Shown here: positions 7,747-16,428 of the stretch, in pieces
Position numbering within the stretch: position 1 is the stretch's first letter
How the letters are laid out: each line of letters opens with the position of its first letter
NCBI GenBank assembly: GCA_947302435.1
Contig: CAMYVQ010000017.1
Location: 1-52,295, forward strand
Origin: an uncultured Prevotella sp.
GTDB lineage: Bacteria > Bacteroidota > Bacteroidia > Bacteroidales > Bacteroidaceae
Reading direction: 5' to 3'
Length of the DNA stretch: 52,295 nucleotides
Translations under genes and position numbers: made by a program
The notes under the pieces: model-generated
Seen by the model: the letters and a program-made list of their open reading frames with translations, nothing else
Told to the model about the DNA's origin: nothing
Database searches by the model: none

Positions 7747-10635
7747 ATGAGAAAACTACTTACACTACTACTTATGTCTGCCATGCCTTTTACTGGTTTG
7801 ATGGCTCAGGAAATTGAAGTCACGGCAACGCAGGCCAAATCAATGTACAAGAACACCACGAAGAAGCGCATCAGCGTGCATGACCCGTCGGTGGTCTGGG
7901 AACCGAAATCGAAACGTTATTACATTTTCGGCACTCATGTCGGCGGAGCCTATACCACTGACTTGCAGAACTGGACCGGCTTCACGCAGACTTGGAAGTC
8001 GGGCAACGTGGCTACCGAGTTCACCGTGCCTGCCGTGAAGAAGGTGAAGAAGGGCGGCGTGGAAGTGGACTTTCCGCAGTTCAACGCCATGGAATGGGGA
8101 AACCATACGGAAGCCGACATTCATGGAAACCTGTGGGCTCCCGACGTGATCTGGAACCCCACGATGCAGAAGTGGTGCCAGTATCTGAGCGTGAACGGTG
8201 ACAACTGGTATTCGAGCATCGTGCTGCTCACCAGCGACAACATCCAGGGCCCCTACGAATATCAGGGTCCCGTGGTGATCAGCGGTTTCTACAACAGCTC
8301 GCACTCTTATAAGAAGACCGATCTGGAGCTTGTGCTTGGCACACAAGCATCGCTGCCCTCACGCTATAACGTAGGCAGCGGATGGGGCAAGCGTTATCCC
8401 AACAATATCGACCCTTGCGTGTTCTATGACGAGGAGGGTAAGCTCTGGATAGTCTATGGCTCATGGAGCGGCGGCATCTGGATGCTCGAACTCGACGAGG
8501 AGACGGGCCTACGCGACTACGACGTAACCTATACCTTAGTGGGCAGCGGCGACGGCATCACCACCGACCCCTACTTCGGCAAGAAGGTGGCCGGCGGCTA
8601 CTATGTGTCGGGCGAGGCTCCCTATATTGAGCATATCGGCAACTACTACTATCTCTTCGTGAGCTATGGCAACTTCACCGCCGGCGGTCGCGACGACAGG
8701 AACAATCCTGTGGGTGGCTATCAGATGCGCCTGTTCCGCTCTGAGAAACCCGACGGCCCTTATAAGGATGCCAACGGTACCAGTGCCATCTTCAACAGCT
8801 ATGTACTGAACTACGGCAACGGTAGCGACACGCGCGGCGTGAAGGTGATGGGACCTTACGACCATTGGGGCTTCATGTCGGAGGGAAACAACAAGGAAGG
8901 CGAGTTGTCGCAGGGTCACAATTCGATCATCGCCGCCGAGGACGGGCGTACCTATCTGGTCTACCACACCCGTTTCAATGTGGGCATGGTGTATGATGCC
9001 ATCCAGCAGAAGGATGTGGTCTATGAGGGCCATGCCGTGCGTGTCCACCAGATGTTCCTTACCGAGAACGGCTGGTTGGTGGCTTCGCCCTTCGAGTATA
9101 ATGGCGAGACACTGACCGACCAGGAGTTGGCCACCACGCAGAATGTGGCCGACAGCGACATTCCCGGCGACTATTATTTCCTCTTCCACAAATACAAGAA
9201 CGACATTGCCAACTTCGAGACCGTGGAGCCGGTGACGGTCACGCTGACGGCCGACGGCAAGGTGACGGGTACCTATAAGGGCACTTGGAGCGTTACGCCG
9301 GGCACGAGCTATCTGAAGTTAGTGCTGAACTCCACCACCTACAACGGTGTGATCTTTGAACAGCAGATGGACGGCAAGAGCATTAAGACCGTGTCGTTCT
9401 CGGCCTTGGCCAAGACGGGTGTCAACGTGTGGGGCTACAAGTACCGCGACGACTACTCCATTGCCTGGCAGCTGAACAACCAGACCCTGCCGCTCAGCAA
9501 CGGACAGCGCGTCACGAAGAACATCGATCTCTACAGCATTGACCAACATGTGACCAACGTGGCACTGACTTGGACGAGTGACCAACCTGGGGTGATTTCG
9601 GAATACGGCAAATACTATCCCGTCGGTTTGGAGGAGAACACCACTGTGAATCTCACCGCCCGTGCGCAGGCAGGCCGCTATTTCTGGGAACAGGTGTTCA
9701 AGGTGACAGCACAGTCGGAAGAAAACTCCAAGACTTCGACTGCCACCTGGGCCGACGGCATGCTGGCCCACTATGAGTTCGACGATGCCGAACTGACCAA
9801 CACGCTGAACACTGCCGAGAAAGCGCAGCTGCTGAAGAACGGAACCGCCAAGATTCCTACGCTCGACGAAGGTGACAACCTGCGCAACGGCAACGTGGTA
9901 CATACCGCCTTTGGTGCCAACGGCAAGGAGAGCTACGTAGCCATGCCCAACCCGCTGAAAGGCAAGACACTGGAGAAAGGTGCCACCCTCTCGTTCTTCG
10001 TGAAGCTCACCGACAGCAACCTTTGGGATGCCCTCTTCGGCATGACCGACGGCAAAGCCCGTCTCTACATGACCGGCAACCTCTATGTGGGCTTCAACGA
10101 CGGTGAGGAGGATCCCAACTATATTGACATCAACCATCCGTCGACCGTCACCAACGACAACCTCACCAATAGCCGCTGGCACCAGGTGACCATCACCATC
10201 GACCGCAGTGTCAACTCGTCTTCGGGTGGCGTGACCATCTATGTCGACGGCACACAGCACAAGAACGACCGCTACAAGGAGAGCCTGAACGGCAAGACGG
10301 CAACAACCCGGCAGGGCTTCGACTACGGTCTGCTGCTCAACCTCATGACCTCCTGCGACCAGATCATGCTCGGCAACGGCTCGTTCTGGGGCTCGCCCGA
10401 TGCCTGCTTCGACGATGTCATTGTCTACGACCGCGTGCTCTCTTCGCTCGAGATCATGGCCCTGAACCAGATGGTGAACCGCTCGAACGAAAGAGGCAGT
10501 GTCAATGCCATCCACGACATCACGCCTACTTCCACCTGTCAGGACGACCGCATCTACGACCTCTCAGGCCGTCGCGTCACGGTGCTCCGTCCCGGTCTCT
10601 ATATCAAGAACGGCAAGAAGTACATCATCAGGTAA
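7747..10635 (+). CDS. Secreted GH43 enzyme (arabinan endo-1,5-arabinosidase-like) with LamG domain
   Basis: A 962-residue secreted five-bladed-propeller hydrolase, probably acting on arabinan or another arabinose/xylose-containing glycan. The signal peptide ends at MAQ (about residue 21). The GH43 domain spans roughly 40-440. The three expected acids are D46 (HDPSVVW), about D222 (NNIDPCVFYD) and about E290 (SGEAPYIE). A GH43-associated beta-barrel domain follows (about 445-560, DIPGDYYFLFHKY), then an Ig-like stretch. A LamG/concanavalin-like domain covers about 665-905 (ATLSFFVKLTDSNLWDALFG). The C-terminal tail IYDLSGRRV...GLYIKNGKKYIIR is a type IX-style sorting tail. It is the first gene of a three-gene run with the metallopeptidase-like gene (44 bp gap) and araC-like gene. 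Confidence 0.87.
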   Translation: MRKLLTLLLMSAMPFTGLMAQEIEVTATQAKSMYKNTTKKRISVHDPSVVWEPKSKRYYIFGTHVGGAYTTDLQNWTGFTQTWKSGNVATEFTVPAVKKVKKGGVEVDFPQFNAMEWGNHTEADIHGNLWAPDVIWNPTMQKWCQYLSVNGDNWYSSIVLLTSDNIQGPYEYQGPVVISGFYNSSHSYKKTDLELVLGTQASLPSRYNVGSGWGKRYPNNIDPCVFYDEEGKLWIVYGSWSGGIWMLELDEETGLRDYDVTYTLVGSGDGITTDPYFGKKVAGGYYVSGEAPYIEHIGNYYYLFVSYGNFTAGGRDDRNNPVGGYQMRLFRSEKPDGPYKDANGTSAIFNSYVLNYGNGSDTRGVKVMGPYDHWGFMSEGNNKEGELSQGHNSIIAAEDGRTYLVYHTRFNVGMVYDAIQQKDVVYEGHAVRVHQMFLTENGWLVASPFEYNGETLTDQELATTQNVADSDIPGDYYFLFHKYKNDIANFETVEPVTVTLTADGKVTGTYKGTWSVTPGTSYLKLVLNSTTYNGVIFEQQMDGKSIKTVSFSALAKTGVNVWGYKYRDDYSIAWQLNNQTLPLSNGQRVTKNIDLYSIDQHVTNVALTWTSDQPGVISEYGKYYPVGLEENTTVNLTARAQAGRYFWEQVFKVTAQSEENSKTSTATWADGMLAHYEFDDAELTNTLNTAEKAQLLKNGTAKIPTLDEGDNLRNGNVVHTAFGANGKESYVAMPNPLKGKTLEKGATLSFFVKLTDSNLWDALFGMTDGKARLYMTGNLYVGFNDGEEDPNYIDINHPSTVTNDNLTNSRWHQVTITIDRSVNSSSGGVTIYVDGTQHKNDRYKESLNGKTATTRQGFDYGLLLNLMTSCDQIMLGNGSFWGSPDACFDDVIVYDRVLSSLEIMALNQMVNRSNERGSVNAIHDITPTSTCQDDRIYDLSGRRVTVLRPGLYIKNGKKYIIR

Positions 10636-10679
10636 TTACTATCACGTCATAACAGTAATCATAGAAAATCCCCAAAACA

Positions 10680-13130
10680 ATGATTCATAATCGTTTTCAT
10701 TCATGGACGCTTGCCTTACTGATTCTTATGGCAGGAGTGCAGCCCATAGTGGCCACAGACGACACGCCCGTCGACCAAACCAGTCTGATTCAGAATCCCT
10801 CGTTCGAGCAGAACGGCACCGAGGGCTGGACGGTGAGCAACATGAACACGCAGAGCAACAGCGTGTTTTCGAGAAAGAAAGGCACCTACTATCTGGAAAG
10901 CTGGGTCAGCATCGGCCAGGCTATCGGTAATGCGTCGGTGACGCAAACGCTGAAGGACCTGCCTCGCGGCAACTACCGCCTGCAGGCTTCGGCCCTGCAC
11001 ATCCAGCAGAGCGGCAGCGGCAGCACTGTGAACAAGGGCACTGCCCAGACGGGAGCCTGGATCATTGCCGGAACGGCACGCACCGAGGTGACGGCCATGA
11101 AGCAATACACCGTTTCGTTTGCCGCACTCGACGAGAAGAACAACATCGAGATCGGCCTGCTTGCCGAGAATGCCACGGGCAACTATCTCTGCGTGGACAA
11201 TTTCACCCTGCAATACATGGGTGAGGTGACACTGACCGCCTTTGCCGAAGAACTGCAGCGATTAGTAAGTCAGGGACAGGAACTCTTGGACAAGGGCATT
11301 CAGACCACTGTCGCCGAAACACTCTCTGCCGCCATCACCGCGGCCGACACCGCCCTGCAAGGCACACACATCGATGGTGAAGGCCAGACCGTCTACGACG
11401 AGACTGCCCTCACCGAAGCCCGCCAGCAACTGCTGCAGGCCATCGAGGCTGCAAAGGCTTCGCGCGAACGCTACGACAACCTGCAACTGCGCATCGACTA
11501 CGGCCAGACGGTCGTCGGCTGGTGGAAGGACACCGAGAGCAAGGCGCAGGCAGTGGCCAACCTGACGGCGGCCATCGAGACGGCCCAGGAAAAGATGACC
11601 GACTACACGCTGACCGACACCCAACTGCGATCGGCGCTCGCCACGCTGAACAACAAGATTACTGCCGTCGACAAGAAAATCTATTGCAGTGGCAGTGCCT
11701 GCGGCAGCGATGCCGACCTGAGGAAGCCGACCAGCCAATGGTGCTACGACCGCAGCCTGCAGTCGAAGCACTGGATTCTGTTCTGGGAAGCAGGCTACGG
11801 CCTGTCGGCCCCTGCCGTGGTGCCAGGCATCCTCAGCACCGCCGACAAGATTTTCGAGTTCTATGCCGACAGCCTGAAATACATTACCATCAACCAAGGC
11901 AAGTCGAAGACCGACACCTACAAGATGATTATCCGCCTGCGCCACACCACCGACTGGGAGGCCAGCGGCAGCGGCATCGACGACCAGATCGGCCTGCTCA
12001 CCCTCTCGAACGGTGCCCACACCTCGCGCAACGGCCAGACCGTGGCCCACGAGATTGGCCACTGCTTCCAATACCAGACCCACTGCGACAACGGCAACAA
12101 GAACGGATGGATGTACAACTGGGGCAACTCCACGCTCAATGTGTTCTGGGAGATGTGCGCACAGTGGCAGGCCTATAAGTTCTATCCCGACATGCAGTTC
12201 AACAACGAGTGGCTCACCAACACCCTCAACGGCCTGCACCGCCATCCGCTCGCTGTCAACTTGCGCTACAACAACTACTTCATCCAGGACTACTTCTGCC
12301 ACAAGCACGGCATGGACTTCCTCGGCCAGATGTGGAACAAGTCGAGAAGCCCCGAAGACCCCCTGCAGGCCTACATGCGCCTGACCATGACCGGCACCAC
12401 GGCACAGAAGCTGAACCAGCTGAACGAGGAGATGTGGGAATACGGTGCGCGCATGACGACCTTCGACATGGATCCCATCCGCACCCGTGGCAAGTCGACC
12501 ATCAACAAGCGCACGCAGACGGCACTCACCAATGCCGGCGACGGCTTCTGGCGACCCACGGCAGACAACTGCATCGAGAACTTCGGCAACAATGCCATCC
12601 GTCTGAACGTGCCTTCCACGGCCAAGACCGTCTATGCCGAACTTATCGGTGAGGCTGGCAAGACTGGCTACACCACTTTTAATAAAGGAAAGGCCGGATG
12701 GAAGTTCGGCTTCGTGGCCTTGCAGAGAGACGGCACGCGCGTCTATAGCGAAATCGGTTCGGCCACCCACAAGGACTCTGTGGCCATCGTGGCCTTCGAC
12801 TATCCCGGCAACTGTTCCAATCTCTGGTTGGTGGTGAGCGGCGCGCCCACTTCCTACTGGACCCGCGACTGGCTGAGCTGGGACGGCGAGAGCACCGCCG
12901 AGCAGTGGCCCTACCGCGTAAAGCTCTACCAGACCAACGTCTACGGCAAGCCCAACAACAACACCGTGCCTTCTGGCATCGACGACATCGTGGCATCAGG
13001 CCGCCAGCCGTCAGCCCCCAATGCCGTCTATTCCGTCACCGGCCAACTGCTTCGTCGCGGCACCACCTCCCTCGAAGGGCTGCCCCACGGCATCTACATC
13101 GTCGGTGGCCGCAAGGTGTGGGTGAAGTAA
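10680..13130 (+). CDS. Secreted HEIGH-type zinc metallopeptidase-like protein (DUF6055-like) with CBM-like N-terminus
   Basis: An 816-residue secreted protein. A signal peptide (to about residue 25) is followed by a jelly-roll, carbohydrate-binding-like domain opening with SLIQNPSFEQNGTEGWTV (about 35-180). An Ala-rich helical stretch (about 190-330) resembles FIVAR spacers. The central domain holds VAHEIGHCFQYQ near residue 457; HExxH plus a downstream Glu (FWEMCAQ) fits a zinc peptidase fold. The C-terminus (VYSVTGQLL...GIYIVGGRKVWVK) is a type IX-style sorting tail. The DUF6055 assignment is from memory of the HE.GH.FQ pattern. Whether it cuts glycoproteins is inference. It is 44 bp after the GH43 gene and 17 bp before the regulator. 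Confidence 0.75.
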   Translation: MIHNRFHSWTLALLILMAGVQPIVATDDTPVDQTSLIQNPSFEQNGTEGWTVSNMNTQSNSVFSRKKGTYYLESWVSIGQAIGNASVTQTLKDLPRGNYRLQASALHIQQSGSGSTVNKGTAQTGAWIIAGTARTEVTAMKQYTVSFAALDEKNNIEIGLLAENATGNYLCVDNFTLQYMGEVTLTAFAEELQRLVSQGQELLDKGIQTTVAETLSAAITAADTALQGTHIDGEGQTVYDETALTEARQQLLQAIEAAKASRERYDNLQLRIDYGQTVVGWWKDTESKAQAVANLTAAIETAQEKMTDYTLTDTQLRSALATLNNKITAVDKKIYCSGSACGSDADLRKPTSQWCYDRSLQSKHWILFWEAGYGLSAPAVVPGILSTADKIFEFYADSLKYITINQGKSKTDTYKMIIRLRHTTDWEASGSGIDDQIGLLTLSNGAHTSRNGQTVAHEIGHCFQYQTHCDNGNKNGWMYNWGNSTLNVFWEMCAQWQAYKFYPDMQFNNEWLTNTLNGLHRHPLAVNLRYNNYFIQDYFCHKHGMDFLGQMWNKSRSPEDPLQAYMRLTMTGTTAQKLNQLNEEMWEYGARMTTFDMDPIRTRGKSTINKRTQTALTNAGDGFWRPTADNCIENFGNNAIRLNVPSTAKTVYAELIGEAGKTGYTTFNKGKAGWKFGFVALQRDGTRVYSEIGSATHKDSVAIVAFDYPGNCSNLWLVVSGAPTSYWTRDWLSWDGESTAEQWPYRVKLYQTNVYGKPNNNTVPSGIDDIVASGRQPSAPNAVYSVTGQLLRRGTTSLEGLPHGIYIVGGRKVWVK

Positions 13131-13147
13131 AGCGAAAAAATCCAGTC

Positions 13148-14032
13148 ATGGAAACAAGAGTATTACACGAGATTGCGCCGTTGGGCGAGAATGATTTCAT
13201 GTATGTGGCCGACCGCCACAAGAAAGAGTTCGACTATCCCATCCACTGTCACGACGTGATGGAACTGAACTTCGTGTCAGGCGCTGCCGGTGCGCGTCGC
13301 ATTGTCGGCGACTCAAGCGAGGTGATTGGCGACTTGGATCTCGTACTCATCACCAGCAGCAACCTGGAACATGTCTGGGAACAGCACGAATGCAAGAGCA
13401 ACGACATACACGAAATCACCGTCCAGTTCTACATTCCCTTTGAAGACGAGAAACAGCCCTTCCGCACCAACCCATACACCTCTATCTATAAGATGATGCA
13501 GAGGGCCAAGCACGGACTGGCTTTCCCCATGGAGGCATCGCTCTCGGTCTATCATCTGCTGAAAGAGCTTTCACGCGACCACGAAAGTTTCCATTCCGTA
13601 CAACGTTTTTTTGAGGTGCTTTACGAACTGGCGAAGTATAACGATGCGCGCGAACTGGCCACCTCGTCGTTTGCCAAAGTCGAAGTGAGCAGCGAGTCGC
13701 GCCGCGTGCTGAAAGTGAAAGACTACATCAACACCCACTACAAGGACGAGATACGCTTGGACGACCTTGCACAGTTAGTGGGCATGACCCCCACGGCCTT
13801 CTCGCGTTTCTTCCGTCTACGCACGGGCAAGGCTCTGAGTGAGTATATCGTAGATGTGCGCTTGGGCAACGCCGCACGCCGATTGGTCAACACCACCGAC
13901 TCTGTCTCTGAGATCTGCTATACCTGCGGCTTCAACACACTCTCCAACTTCAACCGTCTGTTCCGCAAACGTAAGGGATGCAATCCCACGGAGTTCCGGG
14001 AGAAATACCAGAAAACCAAAATCATTATCTGA
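13148..14032 (+). CDS. AraC-family transcriptional regulator
   Basis: A 294-residue regulator. The N-terminal cupin-like sensing domain (about 1-170) contains FDYPIHCHDVMELNFVSGA. The C-terminal double helix-turn-helix (about 190-290) contains LDDLAQLVGMTPTAFSRFFR and VSEICYTCGFNTLSNFNRLFR, the two AraC helices. The frame is open further upstream into the preceding gene, but the ATG at 13148 is preferred because it lies 17 bp after that gene's stop and starts at the cupin domain. It is the last gene before a strong terminator and the nearest regulator to the mannan locus, whose first promoter lies about 280 bp downstream. It may control the GH43 operon, the mannan locus, or both. Confidence 0.92.
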   Translation: METRVLHEIAPLGENDFMYVADRHKKEFDYPIHCHDVMELNFVSGAAGARRIVGDSSEVIGDLDLVLITSSNLEHVWEQHECKSNDIHEITVQFYIPFEDEKQPFRTNPYTSIYKMMQRAKHGLAFPMEASLSVYHLLKELSRDHESFHSVQRFFEVLYELAKYNDARELATSSFAKVEVSSESRRVLKVKDYINTHYKDEIRLDDLAQLVGMTPTAFSRFFRLRTGKALSEYIVDVRLGNAARRLVNTTDSVSEICYTCGFNTLSNFNRLFRKRKGCNPTEFREKYQKTKIII

Positions 14033-14079
14033 CACAAGCCGACTCTTTCGCAGCATTCCCACAACCATTGTAAATATAT

Positions 14080-14112
14080 AAATACGAACGTACGCACGTT
14101 CGTATTTTTTTG
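14080..14112 (+). terminator. Intrinsic terminator after the AraC regulator
   Basis: An 11-bp stem (AAATACGAACG with CGTTCGTATTT), a 6-nt loop (TACGCA) and a T-run. It separates the GH43 operon from the mannan locus. Confidence 0.9.
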
Positions 14113-14137
14113 TTTTGGCCATTCATGTTGGCCCGTT

Positions 14138-14200
14138 ACAAAGTCGACGAGTTTGTGCCACAAAGTCGACGAGTTTGTGCCACAAAGTCGACGAGTTTGT
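14138..14200. repeat. Three tandem 22-bp units, each an inverted repeat (array 3)
   Basis: ACAAAGTCGACGAGTTTGT occurs three times, identical, starting at 14138, 14160 and 14182. The first two are followed by GCC. Each unit has ACAAA/TTTGT ends around a GTCGAC core. The array lies between the terminator and the first mannan-locus promoter, about 60 bp upstream of its activator-like site. It resembles a set of phased operators. Confidence 0.85.
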
Positions 14201-14262
14201 AACTTTGTTTTCCATCATCCGTTTTCCGGTTCCCCATTTATGACGACACGGCCAACGCTCTG

Positions 14263-14317
14263 TGTCGGTATCAGACAAAATAGAGGTAAGGCAGCAGGCG
14301 GATTTCGCATACCTTTG
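14263..14317 (+). promoter_or_regulatory. Mannan-locus promoter 1 with conserved 16-bp element
   Basis: The element TGTCGGTATCAGACAA (14263-14278) starts 47 bp upstream of the first base of TACCTTTG (14310-14317). No TTTG is seen at -33. The leader to the ATG at 14364 is about 40 nt. The four other mannan-locus promoters have the same element at the same distance. Confidence 0.8.
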
Positions 14318-14363
14318 CAGCCAAATTCAAATTACAACCCATTTTATCCAAAAAACAAAGCGT

Positions 14364-16013
14364 ATGAAAAAAATCATTCTATTCCTTCTCGGTCTGTCTG
14401 CCTTGTTCGTGCAGACAGCTAACGCCGAGACCGTGTTCAGCGGCGAGCACGCTGTGCGCAGCTGGGATGCCCAGCAACTACCCGTAGGCGATTATCCCGT
14501 CTTGTCCAAGGCCAGTGCAGGCGATGTGATTGCCGTAACCATCAGCGAATCTGGCGGCAATGGCCGCGTGACGTTGCAGGACAACTCATGGAGCGGCTTT
14601 GCCGACGCATACAACTGTGCCGACGGCCGCCATTACTTTGTGCTCTCTGAGACCGATGCCGCCACAGTTGCTGCAAACGGCCTCATCGTCACTGGCGAGA
14701 ATTACACACTGACCTGTGTGGAACTGCTCTACAAGCAGACACTCTGGGAAGGCACCGTCGACGACAACAGCGGCTGGGGTCAGAGCGACGCGATTGATAA
14801 CAGCATCTTTGCCGGACTGACGGCAGGCGACGTGCTGGGCATCGGCGTGACCGCCATCAACGACGGTGCGACGTATCATCAGACGGCCATCCGCGTGGAC
14901 TATACCACCAACATCATTGAGGGCAGCACCAGCGAGGCCAAGACCTTGCTCTACGAGCTGACTGCCGACCAGGTGACAAAGCTACAGACAAAGACCATCA
15001 ACGTGATTGCGCAGTATCTGTGCGTATCAGCCCTCTACACTTGGACTGACGAACAGCCGGGTGAAGAAGACGGCGACGTGACGGAACTTTGGAACGGTTC
15101 GACAGCATTGGGCGACTGGGGCAATTTCGAGAGTCTTCGCTATGACGGCAAAGGCGAACTGGCCCATGTGAAGGTTGGCGATGCTATCCGCGTGACATTT
15201 ACCAATGCCGCTGAAGGCTGGCAGGTCTACGTCTGCGATGCGTCAAGCTATAGTGAATTCAGTGGTGGTTATTTCTCGGGCGAAGCACAGGACGAAGCAC
15301 AGTCGGTGGTCTTCACGGTAACCTCTGCCACCATTCTCGAAGCCATTTGTGACCGGGGTATCGTGGTCAAGGGCAAACTGGTCACGCTGACCAAGATCGA
15401 GCTAATCACCTACGATACCAGCTATGATGCCGTGGCCGTCAGCATCGGCACAGAGGGAATTGCCACCTGGAGCAGCTCAAAGAAACTCGACTTCAGCCAA
15501 TCGGGTATCACCGCCTACTACGCCTCCCGTGTAAGCACAGGTGTGGTCTACCTGACTTCAGCCACAACCACTTGGGGCTACCAAGGCTACATTATAAGAG
15601 GAGCCGCAGGCACCTACGATGTGCCCGTAACCGACGATGCCGAATATCCCGAAACCAACTATCTGAAAGCCACAAGCGACTATGCCGCTGACATTGCCGC
15701 CTCTGAAGAAGGCACCTGGCACTACATCTTCGCCAAGAAAAACGACAACAGCGAGTATGGGTTCTATAAACTCACGACCAGCCACACACTGGCTGCCCAT
15801 AAAGCCTATTTGGAGACGAGTACCGACATCGCACCTGCCACGCAGCATGCACGCATTGCCTTTGTTTTTGAAGAAGACGCAACAGGCATCACCCATCTCA
15901 ACCATTCAGCGCATCAAGGCCGCGACATCTTCGACCTGCAAGGCCGGAGAGTATCAGGCAAACCAAGCAAAGGCCTGTACATCGTCAATGGCAAAAAGAC
16001 AGTGTTAAATTGA
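14364..16013 (+). CDS. Secreted mannan-locus protein with three repeated beta-rich domains and sorting tail
   Basis: A 549-residue secreted protein with a signal peptide (MKKIILFLLGLSALFVQTANA). It has three copies of a domain of about 105 residues (roughly 21-118, 119-225 and 238-345). Each opens with a W/F-x-G strand, holds GD-[VA]-[IL] in the middle and closes with GLIVTGENYTLTCVEL or GIVVKGKLVTLTKIELI. The same domain recurs in the proteins at 17572 and 25070. A further beta-rich domain (about 350-500) and a type IX-style tail (IFDLQGRRV...GLYIVNGKK) follow. No catalytic motif is visible, so a surface glycan-binding role is inferred. The ATG at 14364 is chosen over an upstream in-frame ATG at 14262, because that one overlaps the regulatory element. 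Confidence 0.78.
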   Translation: MKKIILFLLGLSALFVQTANAETVFSGEHAVRSWDAQQLPVGDYPVLSKASAGDVIAVTISESGGNGRVTLQDNSWSGFADAYNCADGRHYFVLSETDAATVAANGLIVTGENYTLTCVELLYKQTLWEGTVDDNSGWGQSDAIDNSIFAGLTAGDVLGIGVTAINDGATYHQTAIRVDYTTNIIEGSTSEAKTLLYELTADQVTKLQTKTINVIAQYLCVSALYTWTDEQPGEEDGDVTELWNGSTALGDWGNFESLRYDGKGELAHVKVGDAIRVTFTNAAEGWQVYVCDASSYSEFSGGYFSGEAQDEAQSVVFTVTSATILEAICDRGIVVKGKLVTLTKIELITYDTSYDAVAVSIGTEGIATWSSSKKLDFSQSGITAYYASRVSTGVVYLTSATTTWGYQGYIIRGAAGTYDVPVTDDAEYPETNYLKATSDYAADIAASEEGTWHYIFAKKNDNSEYGFYKLTTSHTLAAHKAYLETSTDIAPATQHARIAFVFEEDATGITHLNHSAHQGRDIFDLQGRRVSGKPSKGLYIVNGKKTVLN

Positions 16014-16043
16014 ATCATCAACAAAAACAAACATTCTATCTAT

Positions 16044-16217
16044 ATGAAAAAAATATATATCAAACCCAGCACCGACGAGTTCGTCACATCGACAATTTAC
16101 ACGCTGCTCACGGCCAGCCATGAGATTGCTGTGCATGAAGATGAGTACAACGATGAGGAAATGACAGACCTGTCACGCTCTTATAACGGCCTGAATTTTT
16201 GGGACGATGAAGAATAA
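16044..16217 (+). CDS. Small protein of 57 residues, unknown function
   Basis: This ORF begins MKKIYIKPSTDEF and ends NGLNFWDDEE, followed by tandem stops. It starts 30 bp after the preceding gene behind an A/T-rich leader, and a terminator follows at 16284. The N-terminal MKKxYxKPxxxxxxxxxxxxLL pattern, with an acidic C-terminal half, resembles short Bacteroidales peptides I have seen near secreted-protein genes, but I cannot name a family. Net charge is strongly negative and there is no signal peptide or membrane segment. It would be co-transcribed with the binding protein at 14364 and so controlled with the mannan locus. Confidence 0.65.
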   Translation: MKKIYIKPSTDEFVTSTIYTLLTASHEIAVHEDEYNDEEMTDLSRSYNGLNFWDDEE

Positions 16218-16283
16218 TAAATAGTTTTAGTTAGTTACCGTATTTATCATTGCAATATTCTTGCAAGATGAAATACTTTTGGG

Positions 16284-16319
16284 ACAGGCCGCATCTGTGA
16301 CAGACACGGCCTGTTTTTT
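16284..16319 (+). terminator. Intrinsic terminator of the first mannan-locus unit
   Basis: Stem ACAGGCCG/CGGCCTGT (16284-16291 with 16307-16314), enclosing a nested small hairpin TCTG-TGA-CAGA and followed by a T-run. It ends the 14364-16217 transcript before promoter 2. Confidence 0.85.
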
Positions 16320-16330
16320 GTGTATGGAAG

Positions 16331-16385
16331 TGTCGGCAAGTGACAAGAAAGTGTTATCGCACTTCCATAATTTGTATTATCTTTG
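16331..16385 (+). promoter_or_regulatory. Mannan-locus promoter 2 with conserved 16-bp element
   Basis: TGTCGGCAAGTGACAA (16331-16346) starts 47 bp upstream of TATCTTTG (16378-16385). No TTTG is present at -33. It drives the GH26-binding protein-SusC-SusD-SGBP run. Confidence 0.82.
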
Positions 16386-16428
16386 CAAACGGATTCTCTC
16401 ATCAAAAAAAACTAAAACATACTTACTC

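Noticed and set aside
9319..12770. Very long minus-strand open frames (398 codons at 9319-10515 and 502 codons at 11262-12770)
   Set aside because: They mirror the GH43 and metallopeptidase genes and have low-complexity Val/Gly/His/Ala-rich translations typical of antisense to GC-rich codons; no promoter or family motif.
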